Notes: generated from the letters alone by a model not told the origin. Positions 1 to 8,811 are shown, counted from the first letter of the stretch. The stretch is 19,924 nt of DNA from Anaerolineales bacterium (GCA_011772595.1 WVZH01000420.1:58948-78871), one strand, 5' to 3'. Numbers and translations: made by a program.

Positions 1-182
1 TGTTCCTTCCACAAAACCACATGGATGCTTAGAGGACTGGGATTAAAGATGCCAGGGGAGCTGGATCGGCTTCACGCAGCGAATATTTCGCAATAGTCGA
101 TCCTCAAACCGATCTGGGGGCTCGTTAGCCAGCCGTTTTTGGTAATCACCAGGCTGTGGAAGTACGGGTGGGGAATTGAGCT
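1..182. other. Leader region before the first kinase gene
   Basis: No convincing reading frame, RNA gene or repeat is visible here. It ends in a G-rich stretch (GTGGGG) about ten bases before the kinase ATG, which is at best a weak Shine-Dalgarno sequence. No clear -35/-10 pair was found. Confidence 0.4.
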
Positions 183-2114
183 ATGGCAGAGCTAGAAGGC
201 AGGAGTATCGGGAACTACCACCTGGTTGAAAAAATCGGTCGCGGGGGGATGTCAAGTATCTATAAGGCGCTTGAATTGACGACGAACAGGGTTTTCGCCG
301 TCAAGATTCTTGCCCCGCATCTTTATCTTGATGATAGTTTCAAGGTCCGGTTTAAGCGCGAAGCACAAGTCCTCAGCGAAATTCGACATCCCAATATCAT
401 CCCCATCATCGATTACGGCGAAGCCAACGGTGTGATGTTCATCGTCATGCCCTTCATGCCAGTTGGAGGATTGCATGATCGTCTCCGGCGCGGTCCGATG
501 AGCGTCAAAGAAGGTGCGCGCATTATCGATCAAATCTCCTCCGCTTTACAATACGCCCACGATATGGGGGTGGTCCACAGGGACGTAAAACCATCCAATA
601 TCTTGCTCGATGAAGAGGGGAAGGCCTATCTTTCGGACTTCGGGTTTGCGCACATAACCGACGCCACGATAAGCCTGACGGGCTCGGCCGTGATCGGCAC
701 TCCAGCTTACATGTCGCCGGAGCAGATCCAGGGCGAGAGGGTCACGCCACTCTCCGATCAGTATGCATTGGGCGTGGTACTGTATCGCATGAGCACGGGT
801 TACTTACCTTTCGATGCTGAAACGCCCATCGCCATTGCGCTGAAACACGCCACGGAACCGTTGCCGAGGCCGAGGGTCGTCAATCCCAATTTACCGGCGT
901 CGGTGGAGCGCGTTCTGCTAAGAGTCCTGGCGAAGGACCCCGCACAACGCTATGATTCAGTTAAGGCTTTCAACCGTGCCTTTCATCTTGCCCTTCAGGA
1001 AGCCATCGATGAGATCAAGCATGGGCTGCCAACGGAGATTCGCACGAATGCGCTGTCCACGAAATTGAACGGCTTGATCGGCGAGGAGCCAGTTGAGCAG
1101 GAGAGACGGGAAAGGCGAAAGCCCAGTCTACTACGGCGCCCTGTTCTTGCAATCGCTTTATTGTTGCTCTTTGCCTGTCCCATTGGGGTCTGGGCGATGA
1201 CGAGTGTGATCCCGAATTTGATAGGTGGTGGCGCCAGCGTGGCGCTGGCCACACCAACCGCAATCGATGTTCAGGCTACGCTGGACGCGCTCGGCACAGA
1301 GATTGTGGGCAGAGAAGGGGTGGGTCTGTCAGAGGAGCAAATCGAAACGCTGCTTGCCGCCACGATCACGGCGCAAGCAGAGGAGACCGATCAAGGACTG
1401 CCTTTCACGGGAGAGGAGGAGACCGCCACTCAGCTTGCGCTAGAGGGGATTCAAGTTACAAGTACCCAACCGCCTGGAGGGCTTCCAGAAACGGATTGGC
1501 CGAAAGGAAGCGAGGCAGGTGCATCGCCGACACGTCCCTCTGGGGAGGAGACTTTAGACACTACGGAAACTGCCCTCCCAACGACGTCTACACCAACGAC
1601 AGCATTTATGGATACATCGACCCCGGAACCTACCGATACTCCGCTTCCACTCACCAACACACCCTCAGTAGCAACCAATACATTTTCTCCACCGACTAAC
1701 ACACCCACCGTGTCAACCAACACAACCGCCCCGTCAACCAACACCAACACGCCCCCACCTCCACCGCCACCCCCTCCACCGACAGAAGATGTGTGCAAGA
1801 AATTGAGTAAAGGTAGTCCAAGTGTAACCGGGAACAAGGTCAGCTATAGCTTCAAGAACAATAGCAGCCAGAGCGTCACCATCACCTCCGTCAAGCTTGG
1901 ATGGCCGGATCCCGATGGCAAGCAATTCCTTAATAAAGTTGAAGTGGGAGGGTTTAAAAAGGACGTGAACGATGAAGAGTCTCCAACGGAGGTTGGTGGT
2001 GTGAGCCAATCCGTTGGGTCCGGGTCATCGAAAGCGATTAAATTCACCTTTAAGAAAGCTGCTGCATCCTCTGGTTACTCACTGACCGTGTGGACCAACG
2101 TTTGTAAGAAATAA
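183..2114 (+). CDS. Membrane-anchored Ser/Thr protein kinase with Cys-bracketed extracytoplasmic domain (kinase 1)
   Basis: A 643-residue Hanks-type (PknB-like) kinase that would phosphorylate Ser/Thr on cytoplasmic partners. Visible motifs are the glycine loop GRGGMS at 19-24, ATP-anchoring Lys41, helix-C Glu60, catalytic HRDVKPSN at 132-139 (Asp134), DFG 152-154, activation-loop Thr166/Thr173 and SPE 178-180. The kinase lobe ends near 270. A hydrophobic segment at about 319-343 is the single membrane span. Outside lies a Thr/Pro/Ser-rich stalk (about 350-523) with tandem TNT-type heptads, ten consecutive prolines (524-533), then a domain of about 105 residues bounded by Cys538 and Cys641. 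It has no PASTA repeats. The start aligns exactly with that of kinase 2. Neighbouring kinase 2 is a paralogue that aligns without gaps through the kinase lobe. The signal sensed is unknown. Confidence 0.95.
   Translation: MAELEGRSIGNYHLVEKIGRGGMSSIYKALELTTNRVFAVKILAPHLYLDDSFKVRFKREAQVLSEIRHPNIIPIIDYGEANGVMFIVMPFMPVGGLHDRLRRGPMSVKEGARIIDQISSALQYAHDMGVVHRDVKPSNILLDEEGKAYLSDFGFAHITDATISLTGSAVIGTPAYMSPEQIQGERVTPLSDQYALGVVLYRMSTGYLPFDAETPIAIALKHATEPLPRPRVVNPNLPASVERVLLRVLAKDPAQRYDSVKAFNRAFHLALQEAIDEIKHGLPTEIRTNALSTKLNGLIGEEPVEQERRERRKPSLLRRPVLAIALLLLFACPIGVWAMTSVIPNLIGGGASVALATPTAIDVQATLDALGTEIVGREGVGLSEEQIETLLAATITAQAEETDQGLPFTGEEETATQLALEGIQVTSTQPPGGLPETDWPKGSEAGASPTRPSGEETLDTTETALPTTSTPTTAFMDTSTPEPTDTPLPLTNTPSVATNTFSPPTNTPTVSTNTTAPSTNTNTPPPPPPPPPPTEDVCKKLSKGSPSVTGNKVSYSFKNNSSQSVTITSVKLGWPDPDGKQFLNKVEVGGFKKDVNDEESPTEVGGVSQSVGSGSSKAIKFTFKKAAASSGYSLTVWTNVCKK
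1653..1742 (+). repeat. 21-bp tandem coding repeats in the kinase 1 stalk
   Basis: About four degenerate copies of a 21-bp (seven-codon) unit start at 1653, 1674, 1695 and 1716, with a partial copy at 1737. Each encodes a heptad beginning TNT (TNTPSVA, TNTFSPP, TNTPTVS, TNTTAPS). They form the outer part of the Thr/Pro stalk just before the polyproline run. The unit is a multiple of three, so copy-number slippage would change stalk length without breaking the frame. Confidence 0.75.
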
Positions 2115-2272
2115 TGACGGGATGGTGAATGCAAACCTAAAGGTGTCAAATAATCTCGTGAAGGTTAGCGGTACGGTACGTTCATCAGATCCCGAGAAAA
2201 TATTCCTAAGTCGACTGAATCCTTTCACTCGACATCTCGATTGATCCCCCCTGAACACTTACCATCATAGCT

Positions 2273-2296
2273 CGACAGGCTTGGGGGGGCCTGTCG
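2273..2296. other. Perfect 8-bp inverted repeat (hairpin)
   Basis: CGACAGGC at 2273-2280 and GCCTGTCG at 2289-2296 are separated by a G-rich 8-base loop. No T run follows on the + strand, so it is a poor intrinsic terminator. It could be a 3' mRNA hairpin of kinase 1 or a protein-binding palindrome. Confidence 0.5.
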
Positions 2297-2436
2297 TTAA
2301 CTGACGTCATTCAAGGCGGGCTTCGCCCAACGATTATTGTTTGCGCTTTCCTAACATATCGGGCGCAGATTTCTTATTCTATAGGGAAACGGCGCAAGGA
2401 AAGAAACCACTAGGAAATTACGCCTATTCTATTCAT

Positions 2437-2487
2437 TGGGGTGTCATGCTAATCTATTATATCGAGGGAGGGAGGCTGGGGTGTCAT
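2437..2487 (+). repeat. Exact 11-base direct repeat, 40 bp apart
   Basis: TGGGGTGTCAT occurs at 2437-2447 and again at 2477-2487. A 40-bp offset is close to four helical turns, placing both copies on the same DNA face, as in regulator half-site pairs. The first copy begins at the edge of the spacer of a weak promoter-like pair; the second lies in the loop of the 2471-2505 hairpin. Identity of the two copies is seen; an operator role is inferred. Confidence 0.45.
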
Positions 2488-2505
2488 TCTTTCATGCCTC
2501 CTTTT
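2471..2505 (+). terminator. Terminator- or attenuator-like hairpin upstream of kinase 2
   Basis: GGAGGC at 2471-2476 pairs with GCCTCC at 2496-2501, around a 19-base loop, and is followed directly by TTTT then ATGTTT. The stem can extend by two or three pairs including G-T wobbles. It could end the kinase 1 transcript about 390 bp after its stop codon, or act as an attenuator in a long kinase 2 leader. The large loop weakens a simple terminator reading. Confidence 0.4.
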
Positions 2506-2710
2506 ATGTTTAATCATGCATTCCCCTCCTCGAGTTGCGCACGGCGCGAAACGGTGGTGGCGGGAGGGTGTTACGCGTGCTCTACAGACGATAAGGAAAC
2601 TAAGGCTAGGGATATAAAAAAAAGGACAACAGTCTTTTATTTAGGACTAAATTGGAAGGCTGTACGGCAATATATTTGCTTACTGTGGCGAGTGGCATCA
2701 GATATAGAGC

Positions 2711-4417
2711 ATGAGTGAATTGATCGGGAAGACCGTGGGGGGGTATGAGATCCTCGAGCAGGTTGGGCGTGGAGGGATGTCGAGCGTCTATCGCGCAAGA
2801 GATAAAGCCAACGGTCACGATGTCGCGCTCAAGGTACTTGCGCCACAGCTTGCAATGGACGGCACTTTTCGGGAACGCTTCAAACGCGAAGCCAAAGTCT
2901 TGAGTGAGCTTAAACATCCCAATATCGTTCCTATCCTCGACTACGGCGAAGAAAATGGGCTGACATTCATCGTCTTGCCATTCATGCGAGTGGGCAGCTT
3001 GAATGATCTTTTACAAGATGGCCCTCTTGACGTCCGCGAATGTTCGCCGCTCATCAAGCAAGTCGCATCTGCATTGAAGCACGCGCATGATTCGGGTGTG
3101 ATCCACCGCGATGTAAAGCCATCGAACATCCTGATGGACGTCGACGAGAAAGCCTGGCTTTCGGATTTCGGTTTTGCCCACGTACACGATGCCAGCTTAA
3201 GCCTGACGGGATCAGCGTTGATCGGTACACCGGCTTATATGTCTCCTGAGCAGGTGCAAGGTGATACGTTGTCGGCGTCGTCTGACCAATATGCTCTGGG
3301 GATGATCGTTTACCAGATTACAACGGGCTATTTGCCCTACGAGGCAGAAACCCCGATGGCAACGGCGATCCGTCAGGTAACTGAGCCGTTACCCAGACCA
3401 CGCTGGCTGAATCCTGAGTTACCTGACGCCGTTGAGCAGGTCATTAAACGTGCCCTCTCCAAGAAGCCTGGAGATCGATACGAAAGCGTCGTCGCATTCC
3501 ACGATGCGTTGGAAGAGGCGATCGAAGTGTCGTACGATCCGGAAACAGGTGATCTGCTCCCTGGTGCCGTCGGGGAAGACCCGGTGACTGAGGTTTTTGA
3601 ATCGGATCTTGAAGCCATGGAGGCACTGAAACCATGGTACGCTCGTATGTCTGGTCGCGTGGCCTTGCTCTTACTCCTTCTTGCTATTCCGCTCACCGCC
3701 TGGGCAGCCTCCGCATTTCGCTCTGACGCCTCAGGTAGGGCTTTAAGCGTAGCGCAGACTGAAGTTTGGGATTCGATTATGGCATCTGCGACGGCAGGAG
3801 GGGGGATCTCCACGGAGGACCTTCCTACGGTTATAGCGGCGAATTTGACCGCACTAGCTGTGGAAACCCAAAATGGGAACACAGCTACTCCTTCTGGACC
3901 GGAAGCGAAAACGTTAGCTGCGATCGCCCTGGCATCTTCCCAACCCTCAGCGACGTTGACGCCTACAGAGACGAGTACACCCACCATAACCAGCACGGTC
4001 ACACCCCTACCGCCAACCTGGACGTCGTCTCCTCAACCTACCAGGACGAATCCCCCGCCACCCCCTCCGCCCCCTCCAACGAAGGTGAACGTATGCTCCC
4101 AGATAAAGATGGGAGAAAAAACCATACAGAATAAGAAGGTCTCCCGACGTTTAAAGAACAATAGTAGCGGTAGCATCACCATCAGTCTTGTCAGGCTCTC
4201 TTGGCCAGGCGATGGGGGTAATGCCGTGAGAAAGATCGTTGTAGGTGATAAAGAAAAAACGGTGAACGACAGTGATTCGCCCACCGAATACAGTGGCGTT
4301 GGGTTAAGAGTCCCTTCAGGAGGTTCGGCAAGCATCCAATTTCATTTCGAATCCAAAGCCGAGGCGGATTCATATGGGTTTACGGTCATCATGACCAATG
4401 GCTGCAAGAAAGGTTAG
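2711..4417 (+). CDS. Membrane-anchored Ser/Thr protein kinase with Cys-bracketed extracytoplasmic domain (kinase 2)
   Basis: A 568-residue paralogue of kinase 1. Motifs: glycine loop GRGGMS at 19-24, Lys41, Glu60, HRDVKPSN at 132-139 (Asp134), DFG 152-154, activation-loop Thr166/Thr173, SPE 178-180. All key catalytic residues are present, so it should be active. The membrane span is about 315-334. The stalk (about 340-447) is shorter than in kinase 1 and lacks the TNT heptads, but has a run of nine prolines (448-456) and a final domain between Cys462 and Cys565, the same 103-residue Cys spacing as in kinase 1. That domain shares the KNNSS and NDxxSPTE motifs with kinase 1. The start is fixed by alignment to kinase 1, since no strong ribosome-binding site precedes it. 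Transcription ends at the 4476-4510 terminator. Confidence 0.95.
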   Translation: MSELIGKTVGGYEILEQVGRGGMSSVYRARDKANGHDVALKVLAPQLAMDGTFRERFKREAKVLSELKHPNIVPILDYGEENGLTFIVLPFMRVGSLNDLLQDGPLDVRECSPLIKQVASALKHAHDSGVIHRDVKPSNILMDVDEKAWLSDFGFAHVHDASLSLTGSALIGTPAYMSPEQVQGDTLSASSDQYALGMIVYQITTGYLPYEAETPMATAIRQVTEPLPRPRWLNPELPDAVEQVIKRALSKKPGDRYESVVAFHDALEEAIEVSYDPETGDLLPGAVGEDPVTEVFESDLEAMEALKPWYARMSGRVALLLLLLAIPLTAWAASAFRSDASGRALSVAQTEVWDSIMASATAGGGISTEDLPTVIAANLTALAVETQNGNTATPSGPEAKTLAAIALASSQPSATLTPTETSTPTITSTVTPLPPTWTSSPQPTRTNPPPPPPPPPTKVNVCSQIKMGEKTIQNKKVSRRLKNNSSGSITISLVRLSWPGDGGNAVRKIVVGDKEKTVNDSDSPTEYSGVGLRVPSGGSASIQFHFESKAEADSYGFTVIMTNGCKKG

Positions 4418-4475
4418 ACGGCAACAGGGCAGACGTTACTTGTAGAATTCCGCTACCTTCACAAGGCGTGGTTAT

Positions 4476-4510
4476 CGGAGCAGCATGATGTACTGCTCCG
4501 TTTCGTTTTT
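4476..4510 (+). terminator. Intrinsic terminator of kinase 2
   Basis: CGGAGCAG (4476-4483) and CTGCTCCG (4493-4500) form an 8-bp stem with a 9-base loop, followed by TTTCGTTTTT. The T-rich tail is only on the + strand, so it serves kinase 2 and not the convergent azlD. Confidence 0.85.
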
Positions 4511-4581
4511 CGGTTCGAGAAGTCGTATTCAAAATGGTTGCAATCCTTTGGATTTGGGTTCCGTTGTACGCATTCCTGAGC

Positions 4582-4911
4582 CTACTGAGGAGAGAGTAGC
4601 CACAACACGGCCATTCCCACGGCGATGGTCAGCCAGGTGTTTTTCGTGCGCCAGGCGACGAGTGCAGCCAGGATACCTGCAATCAGCCGATGGTTGTTTA
4701 AACTGAGATCAACGCTGCCTGAATGTCGTACGAGCTCTGGTAGGATCAACGCGGCCAGAACGGAGGGCGGTACGTAGCGTAGGCTACGTTTGAGTAGTGT
4801 CGGGACACGCTCTTGTGGGATCAGGGCGATGAACGATAACCGGGTTGCATAGGTCACGACCATGCCCCCAAGAATAATTCCCCACAGATTGCCGCTGTCG
4901 ATGCCGTTCAT
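4582..4911 (-). CDS. azlD: Branched-chain amino-acid exporter small subunit AzlD
   Basis: A 109-residue membrane protein of the AzlD family, partner of AzlC in efflux of branched-chain amino acids and analogues. Typical family features are TYATRLSFIAL near the N-terminus (about 20-30), the LRYVPPSVLAALIL segment (about 44-57), and a C-terminal pair of hydrophobic stretches ending in LWLL. Length is normal. Its ATG overlaps the azlC stop (ATGA, 4908-4911), so the two are translationally coupled. It is the last gene of the six-gene transport operon; no clear intrinsic terminator follows on the - strand. Confidence 0.9.
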   Translation of the reverse strand: MNGIDSGNLWGIILGGMVVTYATRLSFIALIPQERVPTLLKRSLRYVPPSVLAALILPELVRHSGSVDLSLNNHRLIAGILAALVAWRTKNTWLTIAVGMAVLWLLSPQ

Positions 4912-5633
4912 CCAACCGCCTCCTCACTCGAAGGTCTAAGAAACTCTGTGACCAACCCGGCGAGCACCCCAAGGATGACCGCACTCAACAAGCCGAGGCG
5001 ATAAGGCAGGCCACCGAGCGCAACGGAAGAAATCCCAGCAACCGTCGCTGAGATCCAAGCAGGGTGGGAGATCAGAGCTGGCGTGAGTAGGGCCATGAAG
5101 GTGAGGGGGAGAGCGAAATCCAAGGACCACTCCTCAGGAATTCCTGTACCTAACAAGATTCCGATCGCTGTGCTGATCTGCCAGGTCAGCCACAACGTGA
5201 GCCCGGTTCCGAATGTAAACCAGTGCGTATGTCTGTTGACTTGGCGCTGGTAGCGAAGCGATGCCGCGGCGAAGGCTTCATCGGTAAGCAACCAGGCGAG
5301 AACAGCTTTCCAGGGTCGCGACAAGTGATGCGTATGGGGTGAAATACTAGCGCTATATAGAGCGTGGCGAAGATTCACGATGAAGATGGTCAGGACGACG
5401 ATCAAGGGTGGGATACCATCGGCGATCAGTCCGGTGGCAATAAATTGAGCGCTTCCAGCGAACACGAAGAGCGAGAACCCCTGTGTTTCAAATGCAGGGA
5501 TGCCAGACGCCAGTGCCAAGGCGCCGAAGATCATCGCAAAAGGCGAAACACCAATGAGAAGGGGGAATTGGGCGCGCACGCCTGCGAAGAATTCCGCACG
5601 TGCCGACGGTTCATCCGCTTCGAAAGGGCTCAT
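4908..5633 (-). CDS. azlC: Branched-chain amino-acid exporter large subunit AzlC
   Basis: A 241-residue polytopic membrane protein of the AzlC family, which with AzlD exports branched-chain amino acids and related compounds. Hallmarks seen are the GVSPFAMIFGALALASG segment (about 28-44), FAGSAQF (58-64), NLRHALYSASISPH (87-100) and LLTDEAF (115-121). The frame stays open to a TTG at 5639, but the ATG at 5633 is preferred as the more usual start; neither has a strong ribosome-binding site. It starts about 60 bp after aapP on the same strand and overlaps azlD by four bases, so it is probably part of the aap operon. Confidence 0.9.
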   Translation of the reverse strand: MSPFEADEPSARAEFFAGVRAQFPLLIGVSPFAMIFGALALASGIPAFETQGFSLFVFAGSAQFIATGLIADGIPPLIVVLTIFIVNLRHALYSASISPHTHHLSRPWKAVLAWLLTDEAFAAASLRYQRQVNRHTHWFTFGTGLTLWLTWQISTAIGILLGTGIPEEWSLDFALPLTFMALLTPALISHPAWISATVAGISSVALGGLPYRLGLLSAVILGVLAGLVTEFLRPSSEEAVG

Positions 5634-5692
5634 GGTCAAGGCGAATCGCAGTAAGCATGAAATCGATTGATTATGAGGATATCGGAAGATGA

Positions 5693-6454
5693 TTAATGTG
5701 TAAGGATCTGGCTTAGGAATATCTTGGTACGTTCCTCACGTGGATTTTGGAAGAATTCCTCGGCCGTATTCTGCTCGACGATATTCCCATCCGAGAAGAA
5801 GATGATTCGATTTGCCACCTCTTTGGCGAATCCCATCTCGTGAGTGACAACGACCATGGTCATTCCAGAACGAGCCAGTTCAACCATTACATCGAGAACT
5901 TCTTTGATCATTTCCGGATCTAAAGCCGAGGTGGGCTCATCGAAAAGCATGATCTTGGGTTGCATCGCCAGGGCGCGAGCGATCGCGACTCGCTGCTGCT
6001 GTCCGCCAGACAATTGTCCGGGGTACTTATTGGCTTGTTCCGGGATGCCAACCCTTTTAAGGAGTTCCATCGCCACCTTTGTGGCTTCATCTTTCGACCG
6101 CTTTCGAACCCAGATGGGGGCTAAGGTGATGTTGTCGATAACCTTCAGGTGTGGAAACAGGTTGAATGATTGGAACACCATGCCGATCTCGCGCTGAATT
6201 GCGTGAATATTGCGTATATCGCTGGTCAATTCGATGCCATCCACGATAATGTCGCCGCGCTGGTGCTCCTCCAGGCGATTGATGGTGCGGATAAAGGTGG
6301 ATTTACCACCTCCCGACGGACCACAAACGACGACGACTTCCCCCTTCTTGATTGTTACGTTAACACCTTGCAGGACATGGAAATCGTCGAACCACTTATG
6401 TACATCTCGAAAGATGATGATTTCTTCCTCGGTGTTTATCTTCTGGTTTTGCAT
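5693..6454 (-). CDS. aapP: General L-amino-acid ABC transporter, ATP-binding subunit
   Basis: A 253-residue ABC ATPase of the polar/general amino-acid uptake class (AapP/GlnQ), powering import at the inner face of the membrane. Complete motifs: Walker A GPSGGGKS at 45-52, Q-loop Gln95, signature LSGGQ at 148-152, Walker B IMLFDE at 168-173 with catalytic Glu173, D-loop SALD, and switch His205. Start ATG 6454 is preceded by AAGGAAGGGG at good spacing. A CCCC/GGGG pair (6460-6463, 6473-6476) could partly fold this ribosome-binding site, but the stem is short. The gene follows aapM after about 100 bp and precedes azlC by about 60 bp. Confidence 0.95.
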   Translation of the reverse strand: MQNQKINTEEEIIIFRDVHKWFDDFHVLQGVNVTIKKGEVVVVCGPSGGGKSTFIRTINRLEEHQRGDIIVDGIELTSDIRNIHAIQREIGMVFQSFNLFPHLKVIDNITLAPIWVRKRSKDEATKVAMELLKRVGIPEQANKYPGQLSGGQQQRVAIARALAMQPKIMLFDEPTSALDPEMIKEVLDVMVELARSGMTMVVVTHEMGFAKEVANRIIFFSDGNIVEQNTAEEFFQNPREERTKIFLSQILTH

Positions 6455-6556
6455 TTAATCCCCTTCCTTGGTGGGGTAGTAAGTTCCAGGCATTGCATGG
6501 TAGATGTTTGTGCTCATTGCCGATCGATAAGGGACTGAATTTAATTATATCTCTTC

Positions 6557-7618
6557 TTATCTCTCTCCCACGCCAAGCGCTTGCTCCAACCGGCGGCTGG
6601 CATAAGACATGGCAAAGGTACATACAAAGAATATGACCGCGGCGAACGCATAGACCTCTTTATGAAGGCCAATGAATTCCCGTTGACCGGTCACGGCCTT
6701 AGCGATTCCCAAGAGGTCGAGAAGTCCGACGATGACCACTAGTGTCGTGTCCTTGAACAAGCTGATGAATTGGCCGACGATGGCTGGAATCACGGCTCGC
6801 AGAGCTTGGGGTAATACAATCAATCCCATCAACGTTGCCTCATTCAACCCCACCGCTCTTGCAGCTTCGTACTGGCCTCTGGGAATGGCCGCCAGTCCTC
6901 CGCGCACATTTTCGGCGGTGTAAGCTGCGCTAAAAAGTGTCATGCCGGTTAGCGCACGCATGACAGTGCCAAGACGTACCTCTGGTGGTAAGAAGAGCGG
7001 CAGCATAAGCTGACTCATGAAGAGCACACTGATGAGCGGAACGCCGCGGATGGTCTCAATATACACTGTGCAGAGCACCTTGATGACCGGGAGTTTACTA
7101 CGGCGACCTAAGGCCAACAGGATACCCAGCGGGAATGAGGCGGTGATACCGACGATAGCCAGAACAAGAGTCAGTAATAATCCGCTCCAGAGGTCCTCCG
7201 AAACAGTTGGCAGGAACGATCTCTCTCCCGAGAAGCCCCTAAGCAGGAAGCCGATGAGGGGGAGTGATATCAACCAGCCGATCACCAACCAACGTGGCAT
7301 CGAATTGTCTGTCGTTTTCCGGGAAATCCATGTAACAACCGCCAGGAGCACGACGATGCCTAGGCTGACCAGCACGCGCCATGCCTCCTCAGGGGGATAG
7401 CGGCCGATCATAAAGACCCTGAGGTTGGTAGAAACCACTTCCCAGCGAGCATCACGTACAACCCATGTGATGACGGCGCGTAATACGACGAAGATAAAAA
7501 CTACCGAGAATATCGAGAGCACTCCGTTATACCACGTGCTGAACAGGTTCTTTCTCAGCCAACCAAGCGGGCCGACTTCTGTGCGAGGCGGTTTGAGTAC
7601 TTCCGGTTGCACTGCCAT
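6557..7618 (-). CDS. aapM: General L-amino-acid ABC transporter, permease subunit AapM
   Basis: A 353-residue inner-membrane permease of the His/Glu/Gln/Arg family. The N-terminal half carries a hydrophobic helix (about 34-52), two further spans (about 82-97, 108-127) and an extracytoplasmic loop; the binding-protein-dependent transport domain occupies about 145-340. The EAA loop that contacts the ATPase is at 248-270 (GQYEAARAVGLNE then LIVLPQALR). Length is slightly below the usual AapM size. The start ATG lies two bases after the aapQ stop and has a GGAGAG ribosome-binding site inside the end of aapQ, so the permeases are tightly coupled. Confidence 0.93.
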   Translation of the reverse strand: MAVQPEVLKPPRTEVGPLGWLRKNLFSTWYNGVLSIFSVVFIFVVLRAVITWVVRDARWEVVSTNLRVFMIGRYPPEEAWRVLVSLGIVVLLAVVTWISRKTTDNSMPRWLVIGWLISLPLIGFLLRGFSGERSFLPTVSEDLWSGLLLTLVLAIVGITASFPLGILLALGRRSKLPVIKVLCTVYIETIRGVPLISVLFMSQLMLPLFLPPEVRLGTVMRALTGMTLFSAAYTAENVRGGLAAIPRGQYEAARAVGLNEATLMGLIVLPQALRAVIPAIVGQFISLFKDTTLVVIVGLLDLLGIAKAVTGQREFIGLHKEVYAFAAVIFFVCTFAMSYASRRLEQALGVGER

Positions 7619-7620
7619 TT

Positions 7621-8811
7621 TTATCTCTCCACGATCTGAATGCGGCGGTTGATAATGTTCATGATCAAAGAGATGGTCAGACTCATAGATAGATAACTGG
7701 CCATAATCATTATAAAGACTTCGACTACGCGACCAGATTGGTTGAGCATGGTATTAGAGACGGCATATAGATCCAGAAACCCGATGCCGAGCGCCAGGCT
7801 GGAGTTCTTGGTTAGGTTCAGGTATTGACTGATCAGCGGTGGAATGATCACCCGTAGTGCCTGAGGTAGGACGATCAGGCGAAGGATTTGCCCTTGGGTG
7901 AATCCCTGCGCCCTGGCGGCCTCTGTTTGCCCCTTCGGCACAGCCAGAATGCCAGCTCGAACAACCTCGGCGATGAAGGCGCCTGTGTAGATTACCAAAC
8001 CGAACAACAACGCCGTGAACTCGGGTGAGAACGTTGTGCCGCCAACGATCCTTAAGACACCACCCGACATGGTGACCAGCTCTGGAGGGTCGAGGACGAG
8101 AGGGTTGCCGGGAGTGAATTGCCACCCTATCGCTGGTAAAACGACAAGTGGGACAGCTACCCACAGCAGATTAAACGCAGGGCGGCCTGTGCGCAGTACA
8201 GTGCGCCCTCGAATGAAGAGCAGTACCAGGGCTCCGATCAACGCTGCGAGGAGGAATGGCCATAAGAAGCCGAACAAGGGAGTAGGACGAAGCGCAGGAA
8301 ACGCTACCCCGCGGTTGCTAAAGTATATAGGTCCGGAGAACTCTATTGCGTCCCGGAGGGCTGGAAGCTTCAGGATAACAGCGAAGTACAGGAAGAAGAG
8401 TTGAACCAGCAGTGGGGTATTGCGAATGATCTCGATGTAAACACTGGCGATCCTGTTGACAAGCCAATTGTCAGATAAGCGGGCGATTCCAGCGACCAGA
8501 CCCAGGAGGGTGGCAAATATGATACCCAAACCTGCGACCCGGACAGTATTTACCACGCCGACCAGGAATGCACGTGCATAGGAGTCGGTAGGGCTGAACG
8601 GCAGTCCCTCTGCAAGATCAAAACTGGCTTCTTCATTAAGAAAAGCAAAACTGAAAGTGAGGCCACGCTCTAAGTAATTTGAGATCATCCATGCAGCCAC
8701 GGCTATAACCAGGATCATGAAAACGATCTGCCCTAGCATTTTGAGAATACGTTCGTCGCGCCAGAATGGCACCGCACTATGGCGTTCCGCAACTGCTGCG
8801 CCTTCGCTCAT
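7621..8811 (-). CDS. aapQ: General L-amino-acid ABC transporter, permease subunit AapQ
   Basis: A 396-residue inner-membrane permease, matching the usual AapQ length of about 400. After an N-terminal span (about 28-45), transport-domain helices start at about 80. A long insertion (about 150-260), containing two hydrophobic helices at 182-200 and 213-229, separates them from the C-terminal half, as is characteristic of AapQ. The EAA loop is at 294-316 (GQTEAARAQGFTQGQI then LRLIVLP). A GAAGGGAG ribosome-binding site precedes ATG 8811. It pairs with AapM next door to form the heterodimeric channel. Confidence 0.93.
   Translation of the reverse strand: MSEGAAVAERHSAVPFWRDERILKMLGQIVFMILVIAVAAWMISNYLERGLTFSFAFLNEEASFDLAEGLPFSPTDSYARAFLVGVVNTVRVAGLGIIFATLLGLVAGIARLSDNWLVNRIASVYIEIIRNTPLLVQLFFLYFAVILKLPALRDAIEFSGPIYFSNRGVAFPALRPTPLFGFLWPFLLAALIGALVLLFIRGRTVLRTGRPAFNLLWVAVPLVVLPAIGWQFTPGNPLVLDPPELVTMSGGVLRIVGGTTFSPEFTALLFGLVIYTGAFIAEVVRAGILAVPKGQTEAARAQGFTQGQILRLIVLPQALRVIIPPLISQYLNLTKNSSLALGIGFLDLYAVSNTMLNQSGRVVEVFIMIMASYLSMSLTISLIMNIINRRIQIVER

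Larger units (their letters stand above)
2115..2710. other. Long intergenic region between kinases 1 and 2
   Basis: About 600 bp without a credible gene. It holds a perfect 8-bp inverted repeat (2273-2296), a short GGGC-TTC-GCCC hairpin (about 2317-2329), two copies of an 11-base direct repeat (2437 and 2477) and a terminator-like hairpin followed by T residues (2471-2505). A weak promoter-like pair, TTCATT (2432-2437) and TATTAT (2455-2460) with 17 bp between, would give a leader of about 245 nt for kinase 2. A TTG-initiated frame covering 2341-2718 has no family resemblance and runs into the kinase 2 start, so it was not accepted. Confidence 0.6.

Noticed and set aside
1451..1837. 128-codon antisense frame full of Gly and Val repeats
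   Set aside because: It mirrors the repetitive Thr/Pro/polyproline stalk of kinase 1 on the other strand; low complexity explains the lack of stops.
2341..2718. 125-codon + strand frame starting with TTG between kinases 1 and 2
   Set aside because: No ribosome-binding site, no recognisable family, odd composition, spans hairpins and direct repeats, and runs past the kinase 2 start codon.
3373..4002. 209-codon antisense frame within kinase 2
   Set aside because: Lies wholly opposite a well-supported kinase; no motif or ribosome-binding site.
6460..6476. CCCC/GGGG stem over the aapP ribosome-binding site as a translational switch
   Set aside because: Four pairs are too few to claim regulation; mentioned only in the gene entry.
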